From positions 30,926 through 94,925 of the forward strand of contig NZ_JAGDFX010000014.1 of assembly GCF_017498065.1 (NCBI RefSeq): a stretch of DNA of 64,000 nt. The letters are read 5' to 3'. This DNA comes from Oceanisphaera pacifica (GTDB lineage Bacteria > Pseudomonadota > Gammaproteobacteria > Enterobacterales > Aeromonadaceae). Position numbers and translations under genes: made by a program. The notes beneath the pieces are model-generated. The model was not told where the DNA came from, did no database searches, and saw only the letters and a program-made list of their open reading frames with translations. Positions 8,761 through 18,700 of the stretch are shown here, in pieces (positions within the stretch are counted from its first letter, which is position 1; each line of letters opens with the position of its first letter).

Positions 8761-9537
8761 ATGCAACAAGCAACGCAAACATTTCCCCAACAGTTAGTAT
8801 TAGTCACCGGTGGTGCCCGCGGTTTAGGTGAGCACTTAGTACGCGCCTTTTTGCGCGAAGGTGCCAAAGTGGTCATTAACTACTTAACCAGTGAGCAAGC
8901 AGCCAATCAATTGGCTGCCGACTACCCAGAACAAGCGCTGGCGCTACAGGCCGATGTCACCGATGCAGACGCGGTACAAGCCTTATTTGCTAAGGCCAAA
9001 GCGCACTTTGGGCAGCCCATCACCACAGTTATCAATAATGCACTGCCAGCATTTTCTTTTAATGGTGATGCTCGTGAAAACGCCGATCAGCTTAGCTGGA
9101 ACAATGTACAGCAGCAGTTTGAAGGCATAGTAAAAGGCGCACTGAATACCACACAAGCCGCTTTGCCCGGCATGCGCGAAGCCGGTTTTGGTCGTATTGT
9201 TAACGTAGGTACTAACTTATTTCAAAACCCGGTAGTGCCATATCACGATTACACAGCTGCGAAAGCCGCATTACTTTCGCTTACTCGCACCCTCTCTCAA
9301 GACGTAGGCCCAGATCAAGTAACGGTTAATATGGTATCGGGTGGTTTACTGCGTACGACCGATGCCTCAGCGGCAACCCCAGAAGAGGTGTTTGATTATA
9401 TAGCTTCCGCCACACCGCTGCGCCGTGTAACCACACCGGCTGAGTTTGCTGATGCTTGTCTTTTCTTTGCCTCACCTTGGTCACGCTCGGTCACGGGTCA
9501 AAACTTGGTGGTAGACGGCGGCTTGGTGAAAAACTAA
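8761..9537 (+). CDS. Short-chain dehydrogenase/reductase, thiamine-regulated
   Basis: 258 residues from ATG 8761, with AGAGG about 9 bases upstream; the in-frame TTG at 8752 directly abuts that site and is less likely. Classical SDR fold: cofactor loop TGGARGLGEH at about residues 17-26 and active YTAAK near residue 165. Oddities: the usual catalytic serine 13 residues before the tyrosine is a threonine (NVGTN), and the NNAG motif reads NNAL. It resembles FabG-like reductases. It follows a TPP riboswitch, and its stop overlaps the next start (TAATG). THI-box-linked SDRs were earlier labelled OarX (from memory). The substrate is unknown; a role in thiamine precursor salvage is inferred. Confidence 0.88.
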   Translation: MQQATQTFPQQLVLVTGGARGLGEHLVRAFLREGAKVVINYLTSEQAANQLAADYPEQALALQADVTDADAVQALFAKAKAHFGQPITTVINNALPAFSFNGDARENADQLSWNNVQQQFEGIVKGALNTTQAALPGMREAGFGRIVNVGTNLFQNPVVPYHDYTAAKAALLSLTRTLSQDVGPDQVTVNMVSGGLLRTTDASAATPEEVFDYIASATPLRRVTTPAEFADACLFFASPWSRSVTGQNLVVDGGLVKN

Positions 9538-10844
9538 TGACAACTGCTAATAATAAGCAACGCATGATGCACCTTAATCTCTTTATTATGGGGTGTGGTC
9601 ATCATAAGGGCGCTTGGCGTCATCCCAACTCATCGGTAGAGCGTTTAGGGGATATTCGCTATTACGAAGAGTTAGCGCAAATTGCCGAGCGCGGTAAATT
9701 TGATGCGGTGTTTTTTGCCGATGGCCAAGCGGCTGTAAATGTGGCAGATGGCGGCACTTTTTTCTTAGAGCCGTTAACGGCCATGGCAGCCATGAGCCGC
9801 GCGACAAGCAACATCGGCCTGATCAGTACGGTTTCTAGCACCTTTTATACCCCGTTTCACGCTGCTCGTATGATGGCGTCATTGGATCATATATCGGGCG
9901 GCCGCATGGGCTGGAACGTAGTGACATCTATGTTTGATATGGAAGCGCGTAACCATAACTATCAAGCAATGCCGGTACATGCCGACCGCTACCGTCGTGC
10001 CGATGAGTTTGTTGATGCCGCACTTAAGCTGTGGGACTCTTGGGCTGAAGATGCCCTAAGGCTTGACCGTGCCGGCTACTATGCCGACCCTGATAAAGTA
10101 CAGCCAATTCACCATGATGGTGAGTTTTTTTTAGTGGATGGCCCACTGAATGTGCCACGCCCACCCCAAGGGCATCCGGTATTATTTCAAGCTGGCGCTT
10201 CTGAACAAGGGCGAGAGTTAGCATCGCGCCGTGCCGAAGCTATTTATGCGGTCGCCTACGACTTGCCAGCGGCACAAGAATATTACCGAGATATTAAGCG
10301 TCGCGTGCAAGAAGCAGGGCGAGAAGTTGATGTGCCCATCATGCCAGGTTTGGTGACCTATGTGGCGGCCACCGAGCAAGAAGCCAAAGCTAAGCAGCGT
10401 GAACTAGATGAAATGCTGCCCGTGGAGGCCTCGTTGCGCCAGCTCGGTTTGTTTATTGAACAAGACTGCTCCAACTGGGACCTTGATGCGCCCATGCCAG
10501 AGTTGCCACCTTTGTCGGAATTTACCGGACCTAAAGGCCGTTATAGTACTATTTTGCGCATAATAGAAACTGAACAGCCCACGGTACGAGAACTATTGGG
10601 GCGCTTAGCCGCGGGGGGGGGTCATTGCACCATGGTGGGCACACCTGCGCAAATAGCCGATAAAATGGAGCACTGGTTTAATAACGAAGGGGCCGATGGT
10701 TTTAATCTGATGCCACCATCACTGCCCTACAGCATTGAAGACTTCGTTGAACAAGTGGTCCCTGAACTACAACGCCGCGGCTTATTTCGAACTGAGTACG
10801 AGACCAACACACTGCGTGGTCACTTAGGCTTAGCCAAACCCTAG
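9537..10844 (+). CDS. LLM-class FMN-dependent monooxygenase, NtaA/SnaA/DszA type
   Basis: 435 residues, the usual length. The ATG at 9537 shares its A with the preceding TAA. Family motifs are GKFDAVFFADG near residue 50, SLDHISGGRMGWNVVTS near 120, HADRYRRADEFVDAALKLWDSW near 150 and PRPPQGHPVLFQAGASEQGR near 210. These enzymes use reduced FMN from a separate reductase and oxygen to hydroxylate or cleave small organics such as nitrilotriacetate or sulfur heterocycles. Coupling to an SDR under a TPP riboswitch suggests a substrate related to thiamine, its thiazole or pyrimidine parts, or degradation products. That is inference. Confidence 0.9.
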   Translation: MTTANNKQRMMHLNLFIMGCGHHKGAWRHPNSSVERLGDIRYYEELAQIAERGKFDAVFFADGQAAVNVADGGTFFLEPLTAMAAMSRATSNIGLISTVSSTFYTPFHAARMMASLDHISGGRMGWNVVTSMFDMEARNHNYQAMPVHADRYRRADEFVDAALKLWDSWAEDALRLDRAGYYADPDKVQPIHHDGEFFLVDGPLNVPRPPQGHPVLFQAGASEQGRELASRRAEAIYAVAYDLPAAQEYYRDIKRRVQEAGREVDVPIMPGLVTYVAATEQEAKAKQRELDEMLPVEASLRQLGLFIEQDCSNWDLDAPMPELPPLSEFTGPKGRYSTILRIIETEQPTVRELLGRLAAGGGHCTMVGTPAQIADKMEHWFNNEGADGFNLMPPSLPYSIEDFVEQVVPELQRRGLFRTEYETNTLRGHLGLAKP

Positions 10845-10873
10845 CCCTTTGGGCAGTTGTAAGCCGTAAGCTA

Positions 10874-10958
10874 TAAGCGGTCAGCTACTGATAATCTACT
10901 AACAGGACAGCTGTCAGCCGTAAGCGGTCAGCTACTGATAACCTACTAACAGGACAGC
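10874..10958. repeat. Tandem duplication next to a terminator
   Basis: Two 38-bp copies (10874-10911 and 10921-10958), identical except one base, with a 47-bp period. Each begins TAAGCGGTCAGCTACTGATA and ends AACAGGACAGC, the last bases being the left arm of the terminator. Family B repeat material. Confidence 0.85.
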
Positions 10959-10985
10959 CAACACATGTAGGCTGTCCTTTTTTTG
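10952..10985 (+). terminator. Intrinsic terminator of the SDR-monooxygenase operon
   Basis: GGACAGCC / GGCTGTCC stem with a 10-base loop, followed by seven T. It separates the TPP-regulated operon from the DJ-1 gene. Confidence 0.92.
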
Positions 10986-11079
10986 GCTGACGGCGTATGG
11001 CGTAAAACGGTCAGCTTGTTTTCTTCTTAGATAATCAGCTAGGCTGATAAGTGCGTCTACTTTCTTTTAAGGAACCCAA

Positions 11080-11769
11080 ATGGAAATATTAATGGTGATG
11101 ACCTCACATGAGCAGTTGGGTAATAGTGGCAAGAAAACTGGGCTTTGGCTTGAAGAGTTTGCAGCAGCTTATTATGTATTTAAAGATGCTGGCGCGGATA
11201 TTATGCTGGCCACCACGCAGGGTGATATGCCGCCAATTGATCCTAATAGTGTGGAGCCCGAGGCATTAACCCTAGCCACCGAGCGTTTATTTGCTGATGC
11301 CGCAGCCAAGGCGCAGCTGGCTTGTACCCATGAGGTAAAAGATTTTATTGTTGCTGAATTTGATGCCATCTTTTATCCCGGTGGGCACGGTCCGTTATGG
11401 GATTTGGTCGATAACCCTGACTCTATTCGTCTTATTGAAGGCATGTTTGCGGCTCATAAACCGGTAGGCTTGGTGTGTCATGCGCCGGGTGTATTGCGTG
11501 ATGTAAAAGGACCTGATGGGCAGCCGGTGGTGAATGGCAAACGGGTGACGGGTTTTAGTAACAGCGAAGAAGCCGCAGTTGGGTTAACTGACGTGGTGCC
11601 GTTTTTGGTTGAAGATATGCTGAAAGCCAATGGCGGTGATTATCACAAAGCAGACGACTGGCAGCCCCACGTTGAAGTGGATGACTTGTTGGTAACCGGG
11701 CAAAACCCCGCGTCATCCACCGCCACCGCCGAGGCCTTGCTAGCAATACTCCAAAGGCCCATTCATTAA
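11080..11769 (+). CDS. DJ-1/PfpI (Hsp31-like) glutamine-amidotransferase-fold protein
   Basis: 229 residues, the normal size for class III DJ-1/Hsp31-like proteins. The nucleophile cysteine is in VGLVCHAPGVL near residue 130, the acid is in TGLWLEEFAAAYYVF near 22-36 and the conserved YPGGHG loop is near 98. AAGGA precedes ATG 11080. Homologues are glyoxalase III, deglycase or chaperone-like enzymes handling reactive aldehydes. It has its own promoter region after the upstream terminator and is not under the riboswitch. The old name ThiJ for this superfamily does not link it to thiamine. Confidence 0.9.
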   Translation: MEILMVMTSHEQLGNSGKKTGLWLEEFAAAYYVFKDAGADIMLATTQGDMPPIDPNSVEPEALTLATERLFADAAAKAQLACTHEVKDFIVAEFDAIFYPGGHGPLWDLVDNPDSIRLIEGMFAAHKPVGLVCHAPGVLRDVKGPDGQPVVNGKRVTGFSNSEEAAVGLTDVVPFLVEDMLKANGGDYHKADDWQPHVEVDDLLVTGQNPASSTATAEALLAILQRPIH

Positions 11770-11792
11770 CGAGCCCTTCGGGCAGCTGTAAG

Positions 11793-11862
11793 CTTGAAGC
11801 CGTAAGCTGTCAGATAAACACCGCTTTTTGGTCTTTGCTGATCGCTTAAAGCTTACGGCTTA
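11793..11862. repeat. Family B inverted repeat running into the end of yehW
   Basis: GAAGCCGTAAGC near 11793 and GCTTACGGCTT near 11851 form an inverted pair about 50 bp apart. The right arm encodes the last residues and stop of yehW on the minus strand. Confidence 0.7.
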
Positions 11863-12598
11863 CCGCTGGCGATAGCCGCCGCTCTAAGTGCTGTAATAGT
11901 GAATCGGTAATAATGGCCATCAGCGCCACCATAATGCCGCCTTGCAGTACGAAGGCCATATTGTCGGTGAGCAGGCCGGCAATGATCACCTCACCAAATC
12001 CCTTCGCCGCCACCGTCGATCCTATGGTGGCAGTACCTATGCTGATCACTAATGAAATACGAATGCCTGCCACTATCACCGGCAATGCCAGTGGCAGCTC
12101 AATTGACCATAATCGTTGGTGTGGACTCATGCCCATGCCGCGAGCCGCCTCACATACCCGTTCGGGTACCTGCTGCAAACCGGTGACGGTATTTTCATAA
12201 ATAGGCAGCATACCGTAGAGGAACAACGCCACTAAGGTGGGAGTTAAACCAAAGCCCAGCGCCGGTACCGCTAGTGCGAGTACGGCAACGGGAGGGAAAG
12301 TCTGGCCTAAATTAGCGATGGCACGCGCCAGCGGTAAAAATTCTCTGCCACTGGTGCGAGTCACCCAAATTCCGGCGAATAGGGCGACCAGAGTGGCGGC
12401 GGAGATAGCAATAAATACGGCAGCCAGATGCCAAAGCAATAAATTAAAGACGCTGTCGCGGCTATAAATGGCGGGCGTGCGCTCGTCGACAAAGTAATTA
12501 AACAAAGGAGCCAGCCATTCTATATTGATGGTCATTATCAGCAATAGCAGCATGGGCAACCCTAGGCCTAACCAAGTACGCACGGCCGGTATTTTCAT
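11846..12598 (-). CDS. yehW: ABC transporter permease, YehW-like (glycine-betaine type)
   Basis: 250 residues with 5-6 membrane helices and the binding-protein-dependent transport motif (EAARGMGMSPHQRLWSIELPLALP, abbreviated core EAARGMGMS, near residue 150). Last gene of a yehZYXW-type operon; its ATG overlaps the ATPase stop as ATGA. The family imports osmoprotectants such as glycine betaine with low affinity. The last residues SRKL and the stop come from the adjacent family B repeat, so the original C-terminus may have been replaced. Confidence 0.92.
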   Translation of the reverse strand: MKIPAVRTWLGLGLPMLLLLIMTINIEWLAPLFNYFVDERTPAIYSRDSVFNLLLWHLAAVFIAISAATLVALFAGIWVTRTSGREFLPLARAIANLGQTFPPVAVLALAVPALGFGLTPTLVALFLYGMLPIYENTVTGLQQVPERVCEAARGMGMSPHQRLWSIELPLALPVIVAGIRISLVISIGTATIGSTVAAKGFGEVIIAGLLTDNMAFVLQGGIMVALMAIITDSLLQHLERRLSPAVSRKL

Positions 12599-13542
12599 AC
12601 TCGTGCACCTTGTTGTAACAAGTCATGCAGAGAAACCTGGCCTACGGTTTGGCCTGCTACATTGACTACCTGCAGCTGCTCTACTTGCTCCCAAATCAGT
12701 AATGCCATGGCTTCGCGTAAGCTGGCCTCGGCATGAATACAGGGCAGCGGGTGAGTTGCCTGTGCTATTGGCGCTGTCATGATCTGGCTGACCTGTTTGG
12801 TGCTCAACAAGCGTAGTGGTCGCTCACTGCCGCCGACAAGCTCTTGTACAAAACCAGCTTTAGGGTTGCGCAACAGTGCTTCTGGCGTGTCTAGCTGCAG
12901 TAATGTGCCTTTATCCATTACTGCAATCACATCGGCCATTTTTATGGCTTCTTCTAGATCGTGGGTCACCATAATAATGGTGATCCCTAGTAGTTGCTGT
13001 ACCTTTAATAATTCATCTTGTAGCAGCTCTCGGGTGAGCGGATCTAGGGCACCAAAAGGCTCGTCCATCAGCAGTAGTTCTGGTTTGGCGGCCAGCGCTC
13101 GCGCCACGCCTACTCTTTGTTGTTCACCGCCCGATAGTTGATGAGGGTATTTACTGGCAAAGGTAGCAGCATCTAACTTGAATAAGGTCAGCAACTCGGT
13201 TACACGAGCATCAATCTCTGGCTTTTTCCAGCCTAACAGCTTAGGTACGGTGGCAATGTTTTGCTGAACGGTGCGATGGGGAAATAAGCCCATGCCCTGG
13301 ATGACGTAGCCGATGCGTCGGCGCAATTGTTCTGGCGACTGTGTAGTGACATCTTTGCCCTTGATCAAAATTTGCCCTTGGCTGGGTTCTATCAGTCGGT
13401 TAAGCATGCGTAGCATGGTCGACTTACCACAACCGGATGTTCCTACTAATACGCAGAACTGGCCGCTATCTACTTTGAACGAAAGGTTATTGACGGCAAC
13501 TTGTGCGCCAAACTGTTTGCTGAGTGCTTTCACTTCGATCAT
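12595..13542 (-). CDS. yehX: ABC transporter ATP-binding protein, YehX-like
   Basis: 315 residues from ATG 13542; the frame is open further upstream but only inside yehY. Walker A is GTSGCGKST near residue 36, the signature is LSGGEQQRVGVARAL near 135, Walker B is LLLMDEPFGALD, and the H-loop is MVTHDLEEA. A C-terminal CBS-like region (about 250-315) is typical of osmoprotectant importers, where it senses ionic strength. ATGA overlaps at both ends couple it to yehY and yehW. Confidence 0.95.
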   Translation of the reverse strand: MIEVKALSKQFGAQVAVNNLSFKVDSGQFCVLVGTSGCGKSTMLRMLNRLIEPSQGQILIKGKDVTTQSPEQLRRRIGYVIQGMGLFPHRTVQQNIATVPKLLGWKKPEIDARVTELLTLFKLDAATFASKYPHQLSGGEQQRVGVARALAAKPELLLMDEPFGALDPLTRELLQDELLKVQQLLGITIIMVTHDLEEAIKMADVIAVMDKGTLLQLDTPEALLRNPKAGFVQELVGGSERPLRLLSTKQVSQIMTAPIAQATHPLPCIHAEASLREAMALLIWEQVEQLQVVNVAGQTVGQVSLHDLLQQGARV

Positions 13543-14690
13543 GCTTTGTTGCCTCGTTGCAGGGCTATTAGAGTATCGATCACCATGGCAAATAAAAAGG
13601 CCAAAATAAGTGTTGGTACTGCACCTAATAGCACTAAGTCGGTGGCGGTTTGGCCCAAGCCCTGAAAGATATAAGTACCAAAGCCACCGCCACCGACCAG
13701 CGCTGCTACTGCCACTAGGCCGATATTCATGGTCACCACTACTCGCAACCCCGTCAAAATAACCGGCAACGCCAACGGAAATTCCAGCTGCCATAATCGC
13801 TGGTTATGGCTCATGCCCATGCCGGTGGCGGCGTCGCGCACGCTAGCATCAATTTGATCGAAACCGAGCGCGGTATTACTTACGATAGGGAGTAATGAAT
13901 AAAAAAACAGCGCGATAACTGCAGGGGCTGCGCCTATACCACGAATGCCGAGCTCGGCCAATATCGGGTAGCCGGTGGCCAGCATACTCAGCGGGATCAT
14001 CAACAGCCCAAACATGGCTAGGCTGGGGATGGTTTGCAAGATATTCAGCACCGGAAACAGCGCCGCTTTTAGGCGGGCCGAGCGATGACAGCGCACGCCC
14101 AGCGGAATACCGATTAACACAGCGGGCACAATGCTGCCGAGTGCTAGCTGCAAGTGGCGAACTGCCTGATCCCAGAAGTTGATTTGGTTGTGGTATTCCT
14201 GCAATAACGAGAGCGAGTCCCAGTGGCCACTGGCCAACAATAGCAACAGGGAGCCCATAATCAGCGCCACCAGTGCTAGCCGAGACAGCGGCCCGAGCGC
14301 CAGCTTAATAGTGGCATCGGTGATCAGCAATACCAGCCAAAAAAAGGCCAACCAAAAGCCACCGTTAAGAGAAATGCGAGCTAAGGGGTTGGCCTCCATC
14401 AATAGCAGAGATGCGCTGAACCCGACGATATACATCAGCGTTATCAAGGTCGCTAACGTGAGTAACATTCGGGTGGGAATTGCTGTTTTGAATAGAGATA
14501 TTAAGCTAGTAAGCGCTAACAATATTAGCAGTGGGGCTAGCGTTGCTAGGCTGGCGGCATCCAGTAGCTTCAAGCTTTCACCTGGCATTATGCGGTTTGG
14601 TTGCAGGCTAACCAAGGGCAGGGCAAGCAACGACAGCAGTAGGGCTACCCCAAGCGTGCTGCCCACCTTGTCCAAATTAGAAAACGTCAA
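13539..14690 (-). CDS. yehY: ABC transporter permease, YehY-like
   Basis: 383 residues, matching the long YehY type (E. coli 385). The N-terminal half (about 1-165) adds several membrane helices. The transport domain follows with DAATGMGMSHNQRLWQLEFP near residue 290. The arrangement osmF-yehY-yehX-yehW is the same as in enterobacteria. The start is about 120 bases downstream of the osmF stop. Confidence 0.92.
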   Translation of the reverse strand: MTFSNLDKVGSTLGVALLLSLLALPLVSLQPNRIMPGESLKLLDAASLATLAPLLILLALTSLISLFKTAIPTRMLLTLATLITLMYIVGFSASLLLMEANPLARISLNGGFWLAFFWLVLLITDATIKLALGPLSRLALVALIMGSLLLLLASGHWDSLSLLQEYHNQINFWDQAVRHLQLALGSIVPAVLIGIPLGVRCHRSARLKAALFPVLNILQTIPSLAMFGLLMIPLSMLATGYPILAELGIRGIGAAPAVIALFFYSLLPIVSNTALGFDQIDASVRDAATGMGMSHNQRLWQLEFPLALPVILTGLRVVVTMNIGLVAVAALVGGGGFGTYIFQGLGQTATDLVLLGAVPTLILAFLFAMVIDTLIALQRGNKA

Positions 14691-14812
14691 AAAAACTCCT
14701 GAAATATAGATAAGGTTTGTCAGTCACAGATACTAGCCAGTTAATAACAAGTCCTTCGTTCGGTATTCACTGTACAGATAATAGGACTGTTACTTAATCA
14801 ATTTGGGATTCA

Positions 14813-15727
14813 TTAATCCTGTAAAAATCCCTTATCAGACAGATAGTTTTTAGCAACGGCCTGGGGGCTTTCGCCACCAATGGCGATGCGACTGTTGAGC
14901 TGTTGCAGGGTTTTCACGTTCAGTGACTGAAAAATAGGTGCCAAAATAGTGGCGATTTCTGGGTGGGCCTGCAAAGTCTGCTCACGCACTATGGGGGCAG
15001 GGGCGTAGACGGGTTGCACGCCCTTATTGTCTTTCATGACTACTAGTCCTACTGAGGCGATGGCACCGTCGGTACCGTACACCATGGCCGCATTAGTATT
15101 GTCGGTTTGTAGTGCCGCCGCCTTAATGGTGGCTGCCGTGTTACCTCCAGCCAGTACTAATAGTTGGTTATCGTCTAGCGTAAAGTCATAGATTTGTTGA
15201 AAAGCAGGCAGTACTGCTGGGCTAGACACAAACTCAGCCGATGCGGCGAGTTTTATTTCGCCACCTTGTTTCACGTAGTGCCCAAAGTCAGACATGGTGT
15301 GTAGCTGGTGGTTATCGGCAACATCTTGGCGCAGCGCGATGGCCCAAGTGTTATTAGCGTTGGCGGGGGGTAGCCACACCAGCTGATGTTGGTCGTAATC
15401 TAGCTGCTTGGCTTGCTCGTAACCCTGCTGAAAGTGTCTCCATACTGGGCTTTCTTCTTGCTTATGGAAGAAGGCAGCGTTGCCTGTGTATTCTGGGTAA
15501 ATATCAATTTCGCCCGAAATAATGGCCTTGCGCACTATGGGCGTACCGCCCAGCTGGGCACGATTTTCTACCTCAAGCCCAGCTTCTTTTAGCGCCAAAT
15601 AGATAACATTGCCCAACAGGCCACCTTCGGTATCTATCTTAGAAGACACCACAATGGCGTCAGCGGCTAAAGCGGGAGCCGCCGCTAACGAAAGGGTAAA
15701 TATGGCCGAAGCCAGCGACTTCTTCAT
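14813..15727 (-). CDS. osmF: Periplasmic osmoprotectant-binding protein (YehZ/OsmF-like)
   Basis: 304 residues from ATG 15727, which has AAGGA 9 bases upstream and gives a clean signal peptide (MKKSLASAIFTLSLAAAPALA). E. coli YehZ has 305 residues. The OpuAC-type binding fold shows SKIDTEGGLLGNVIYLAL near residue 30 and GEIDIYPEYTGNAAFFH near 75. It binds quaternary amines such as glycine betaine for the YehWXY permease. It starts only 37 bases after the stop of the 1355-residue gene, so the two may share a transcript. Confidence 0.93.
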   Translation of the reverse strand: MKKSLASAIFTLSLAAAPALAADAIVVSSKIDTEGGLLGNVIYLALKEAGLEVENRAQLGGTPIVRKAIISGEIDIYPEYTGNAAFFHKQEESPVWRHFQQGYEQAKQLDYDQHQLVWLPPANANNTWAIALRQDVADNHQLHTMSDFGHYVKQGGEIKLAASAEFVSSPAVLPAFQQIYDFTLDDNQLLVLAGGNTAATIKAAALQTDNTNAAMVYGTDGAIASVGLVVMKDNKGVQPVYAPAPIVREQTLQAHPEIATILAPIFQSLNVKTLQQLNSRIAIGGESPQAVAKNYLSDKGFLQD

Positions 15728-15764
15728 CAATTTTTGTCCTTGTCTTAAAATGAATCCCGAAGAC

Positions 15765-18700
15765 TTAAGGCTTTCCCTTGCCTTCAAAGTCGATATGTAT
15801 ATTCAACGGTCGCCATAATCCTTGCTGAGAAAAACACTCCCAGCCCCAACGTAACCAATGCAGCAGGGCAAAAGCCAACCAGAGCGCCCAACTCAACATT
15901 AATAAGCGATATACCAACAAAGGCACCGACACCACCCAAGCTTGAGGCAAGCTGTTAGCACTTCGGTCTTGATACCAACGCAGCACAGTACCATAAGAGC
16001 GATTACCACTAACTTGCATATTGGGTAATCCCAGCAAACCTTGTTGTATGGCGAAAAACAGCACGCTTAACGCCAATAAAGTGAGCAAAACTAACCCTAC
16101 TTGCACCAGATTAAACACCTTACCTGCCGACTGATGTTGCCAACCTTGGCGTAAGCCCAGCGCCAGCAACCAGCCCACTACAATAAACGCCATCCATAGC
16201 GGAATTTGTGTAAGCCCAATACCCAGTAATAACCAATGGTGAAAACGCAGCGGCGTAAAGCGGATACGACTTAAGCCCACGGCTAACAGTACAATAATGG
16301 CCAGTAAACTCCAAAATAATACCGCCGGGCCCATGTTTGGCCCTGCGGTAAATAATACCCAGCGATCTTCCCCCAAATTGAGATCGATATCGTTATTTAC
16401 GCTCGGGCTATTGAGGTTAATAACGGGGGTCGTGAGCAATGGCTCAACACCGCTATTATGACGCCAGCTTATCTGTATATCTTGCGCCCCCGGGGTGAGG
16501 GGAATAATTAAACTATTGTCTTCTTGTAGGCGAAGAGGCTGATTTTTATGGTTAATTACTACCGATTGTAACTTGATATTGTTGGGCAGTTGTAGGCGGT
16601 GTTGTCCGCCTTGGCTGCTGCGTATTTGTAGCGCTAAATTGGCATCCATGGCTCTGTGGCCCGGCGTTAAACTGAGCTTGGTGCTGTCTATGGTGAGCGT
16701 TTGGCCCGCCACACCTGCAGGGCGACTTATGTTAAGTGTGACAGTCTCACCAGGCCAAGGCCGCCATTCAGGTAACCTATAGCCACTGGCATTTTGCTGA
16801 TAAATAACCGGCAACTCACTCGTAGTGATATGCCAAATAGCGCTAGCATCTAGTTGCCAGCGCTCGTTCCAATGCTCGGTATTGGCCGCTTTTAGCGTTA
16901 ACGTTTCTGATTTTTCTAATCGCGACTGCCAACTAGCGGTTTGCTGGTTGGCGCTAAAGTGAATGATCGCCTTGCCTGCTTTAACATTTACTCCCTCGGT
17001 GAGTACCGATTCATTGGCTAACAGCGGAATAGCAAGCGACATTGGTTGGCCCAGCGGAGATTGTCGACGCACTTGAGTGCTGACATTCCAGTTGAGATCT
17101 AAACGTAAAGTACGCTCTACGCTAGCAAACTTTGGCGGTGCGCCTGGCTCTAGCTTGCGCGGTGTTGGGGTTGAGCTTACCGCCGGCACTTTATTGAGCG
17201 TCAGTTGCGCGCTGGGCACGCCATTGTCATTAACCCCTTGCCAAGTCCAGTGGGCTTGGGCGGCATGCAGTGTTACCCGATGCGGGCGCAGTAACAGTGG
17301 CAGTCTGATGGATGTTTGTTCATTGAGCGAGCCGGTTAAACGCACGGTGTGAATACCTGCGGGTAAGGGCACATATAAGGCACCATTGGGCTGGCGCAAT
17401 AGGGCGCTACTGGCGTTGTCATTCACAAACACCTTATTGGGCAGCCAGTGTTGGGCATTAACAGGCAAGGGGACGGCCACGGCTTGCTGAGTATGTATTT
17501 CTAACTCGGCGCTTAGTTGCTGTTTATCTAGGGTGATATCTAACGTCGCGATTTGTGCACATTGTGGCAAGCACTCTGGCGGCGCGAGCAGCTTGGTTTT
17601 TAGCTCCGTTAATAACTGCTCATTGGGTATGGCTGCCTGTGCGGGGGTGGGGCTTGCCAGTAATAAAGGCAACAATAAGGTAGCGGGCAAGATAAGTGCC
17701 CCCACACTGCCTTTTGGTAATGCGGCTTTTGCACGGCTAAGCCTGATGCCGGTCATGCGTAGCACCAGCAGGCTAATCAATAATACGCGCAGCACATTTA
17801 ATATCATGTTCACGGTGGGAGAGAGCAGTACTAATTTAATCTGTTGATCTTGTTGCACTGGGCCATTCCAAGTTAGGTTTATGCTATTCCATTGCCATTT
17901 AGGCATGCCGGGACCGGTTTGCACTTTGGTGTTGGGATCAATTTGGGTTAATGGCGCAGGCTGGCTGCTGGCCTTAGGTGAAGGCAATCGTTGGCTGGTA
18001 CGCACTTGTTGCGTTAGCTCTGCGGCAGCTTGCTGCACCTGATTACTGCTTATGCTGTCCATAGCTGCTTCGTTTATTTCAGGAGCATGGCGATAAGGCG
18101 TAGTGTGTGCTAACTGCGGATACATAGCGGTGCGTATTTGATCCACCATAAATGGAATAGCAATCAGCAGCAGTACCAGCAAACTTGCGTTACGATAACC
18201 GATCACCACTTTTTTGAATCGGCCCGCTGGCAATACTTTTAGCAAAGCTGCGGCTGCTAATAAATGCAGCCATATCCAACGAGGTGGGCCAAATCCGGCT
18301 GCTTGGTGCCAAATTAACGAGAGTGTCACTAGGGTGATTAACCCCCATTGCCAGCCCCACAAGCGAAATGCAGCAACGGCGGCAATCAGTACTAAAAATA
18401 AATCAAGTAAGGTCCAACTTTGCAGCCAAGTATTAGCGCTGTCCATACCCGAGGCAGACAGCAAGCTCCAACCAGGAGGAAGATGCAATTGGGTATGCAA
18501 AGACTGTAAGTCAATATTCCAGCCTACGGCAGGCAGGCTGGAAATCTCATCTTGGTAGCGGCTATCGGCGCTCACATTAAGCTGGCCACGGCGCACTTCA
18601 ACGCCTCTTTGATTGGTGCCCTCAAGCTGTGTAATAAACTGATCTTGACCATCCATAGCAACACGACCCAAGATTAATTGAGGGTGTGTTGCTAGTCGCC

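Noticed and set aside
11080..11769. DJ-1/PfpI gene as part of the thiamine regulon (old name ThiJ)
   Set aside because: A strong terminator separates it from the riboswitch operon, and the ThiJ name is historical, not evidence of thiamine function.
12595..13794. 399-residue version of the YehX ATPase
   Set aside because: The extra N-terminal residues lie inside yehY in another frame and do not resemble the family; ATG 13542 with the ATGA overlap is the natural start.
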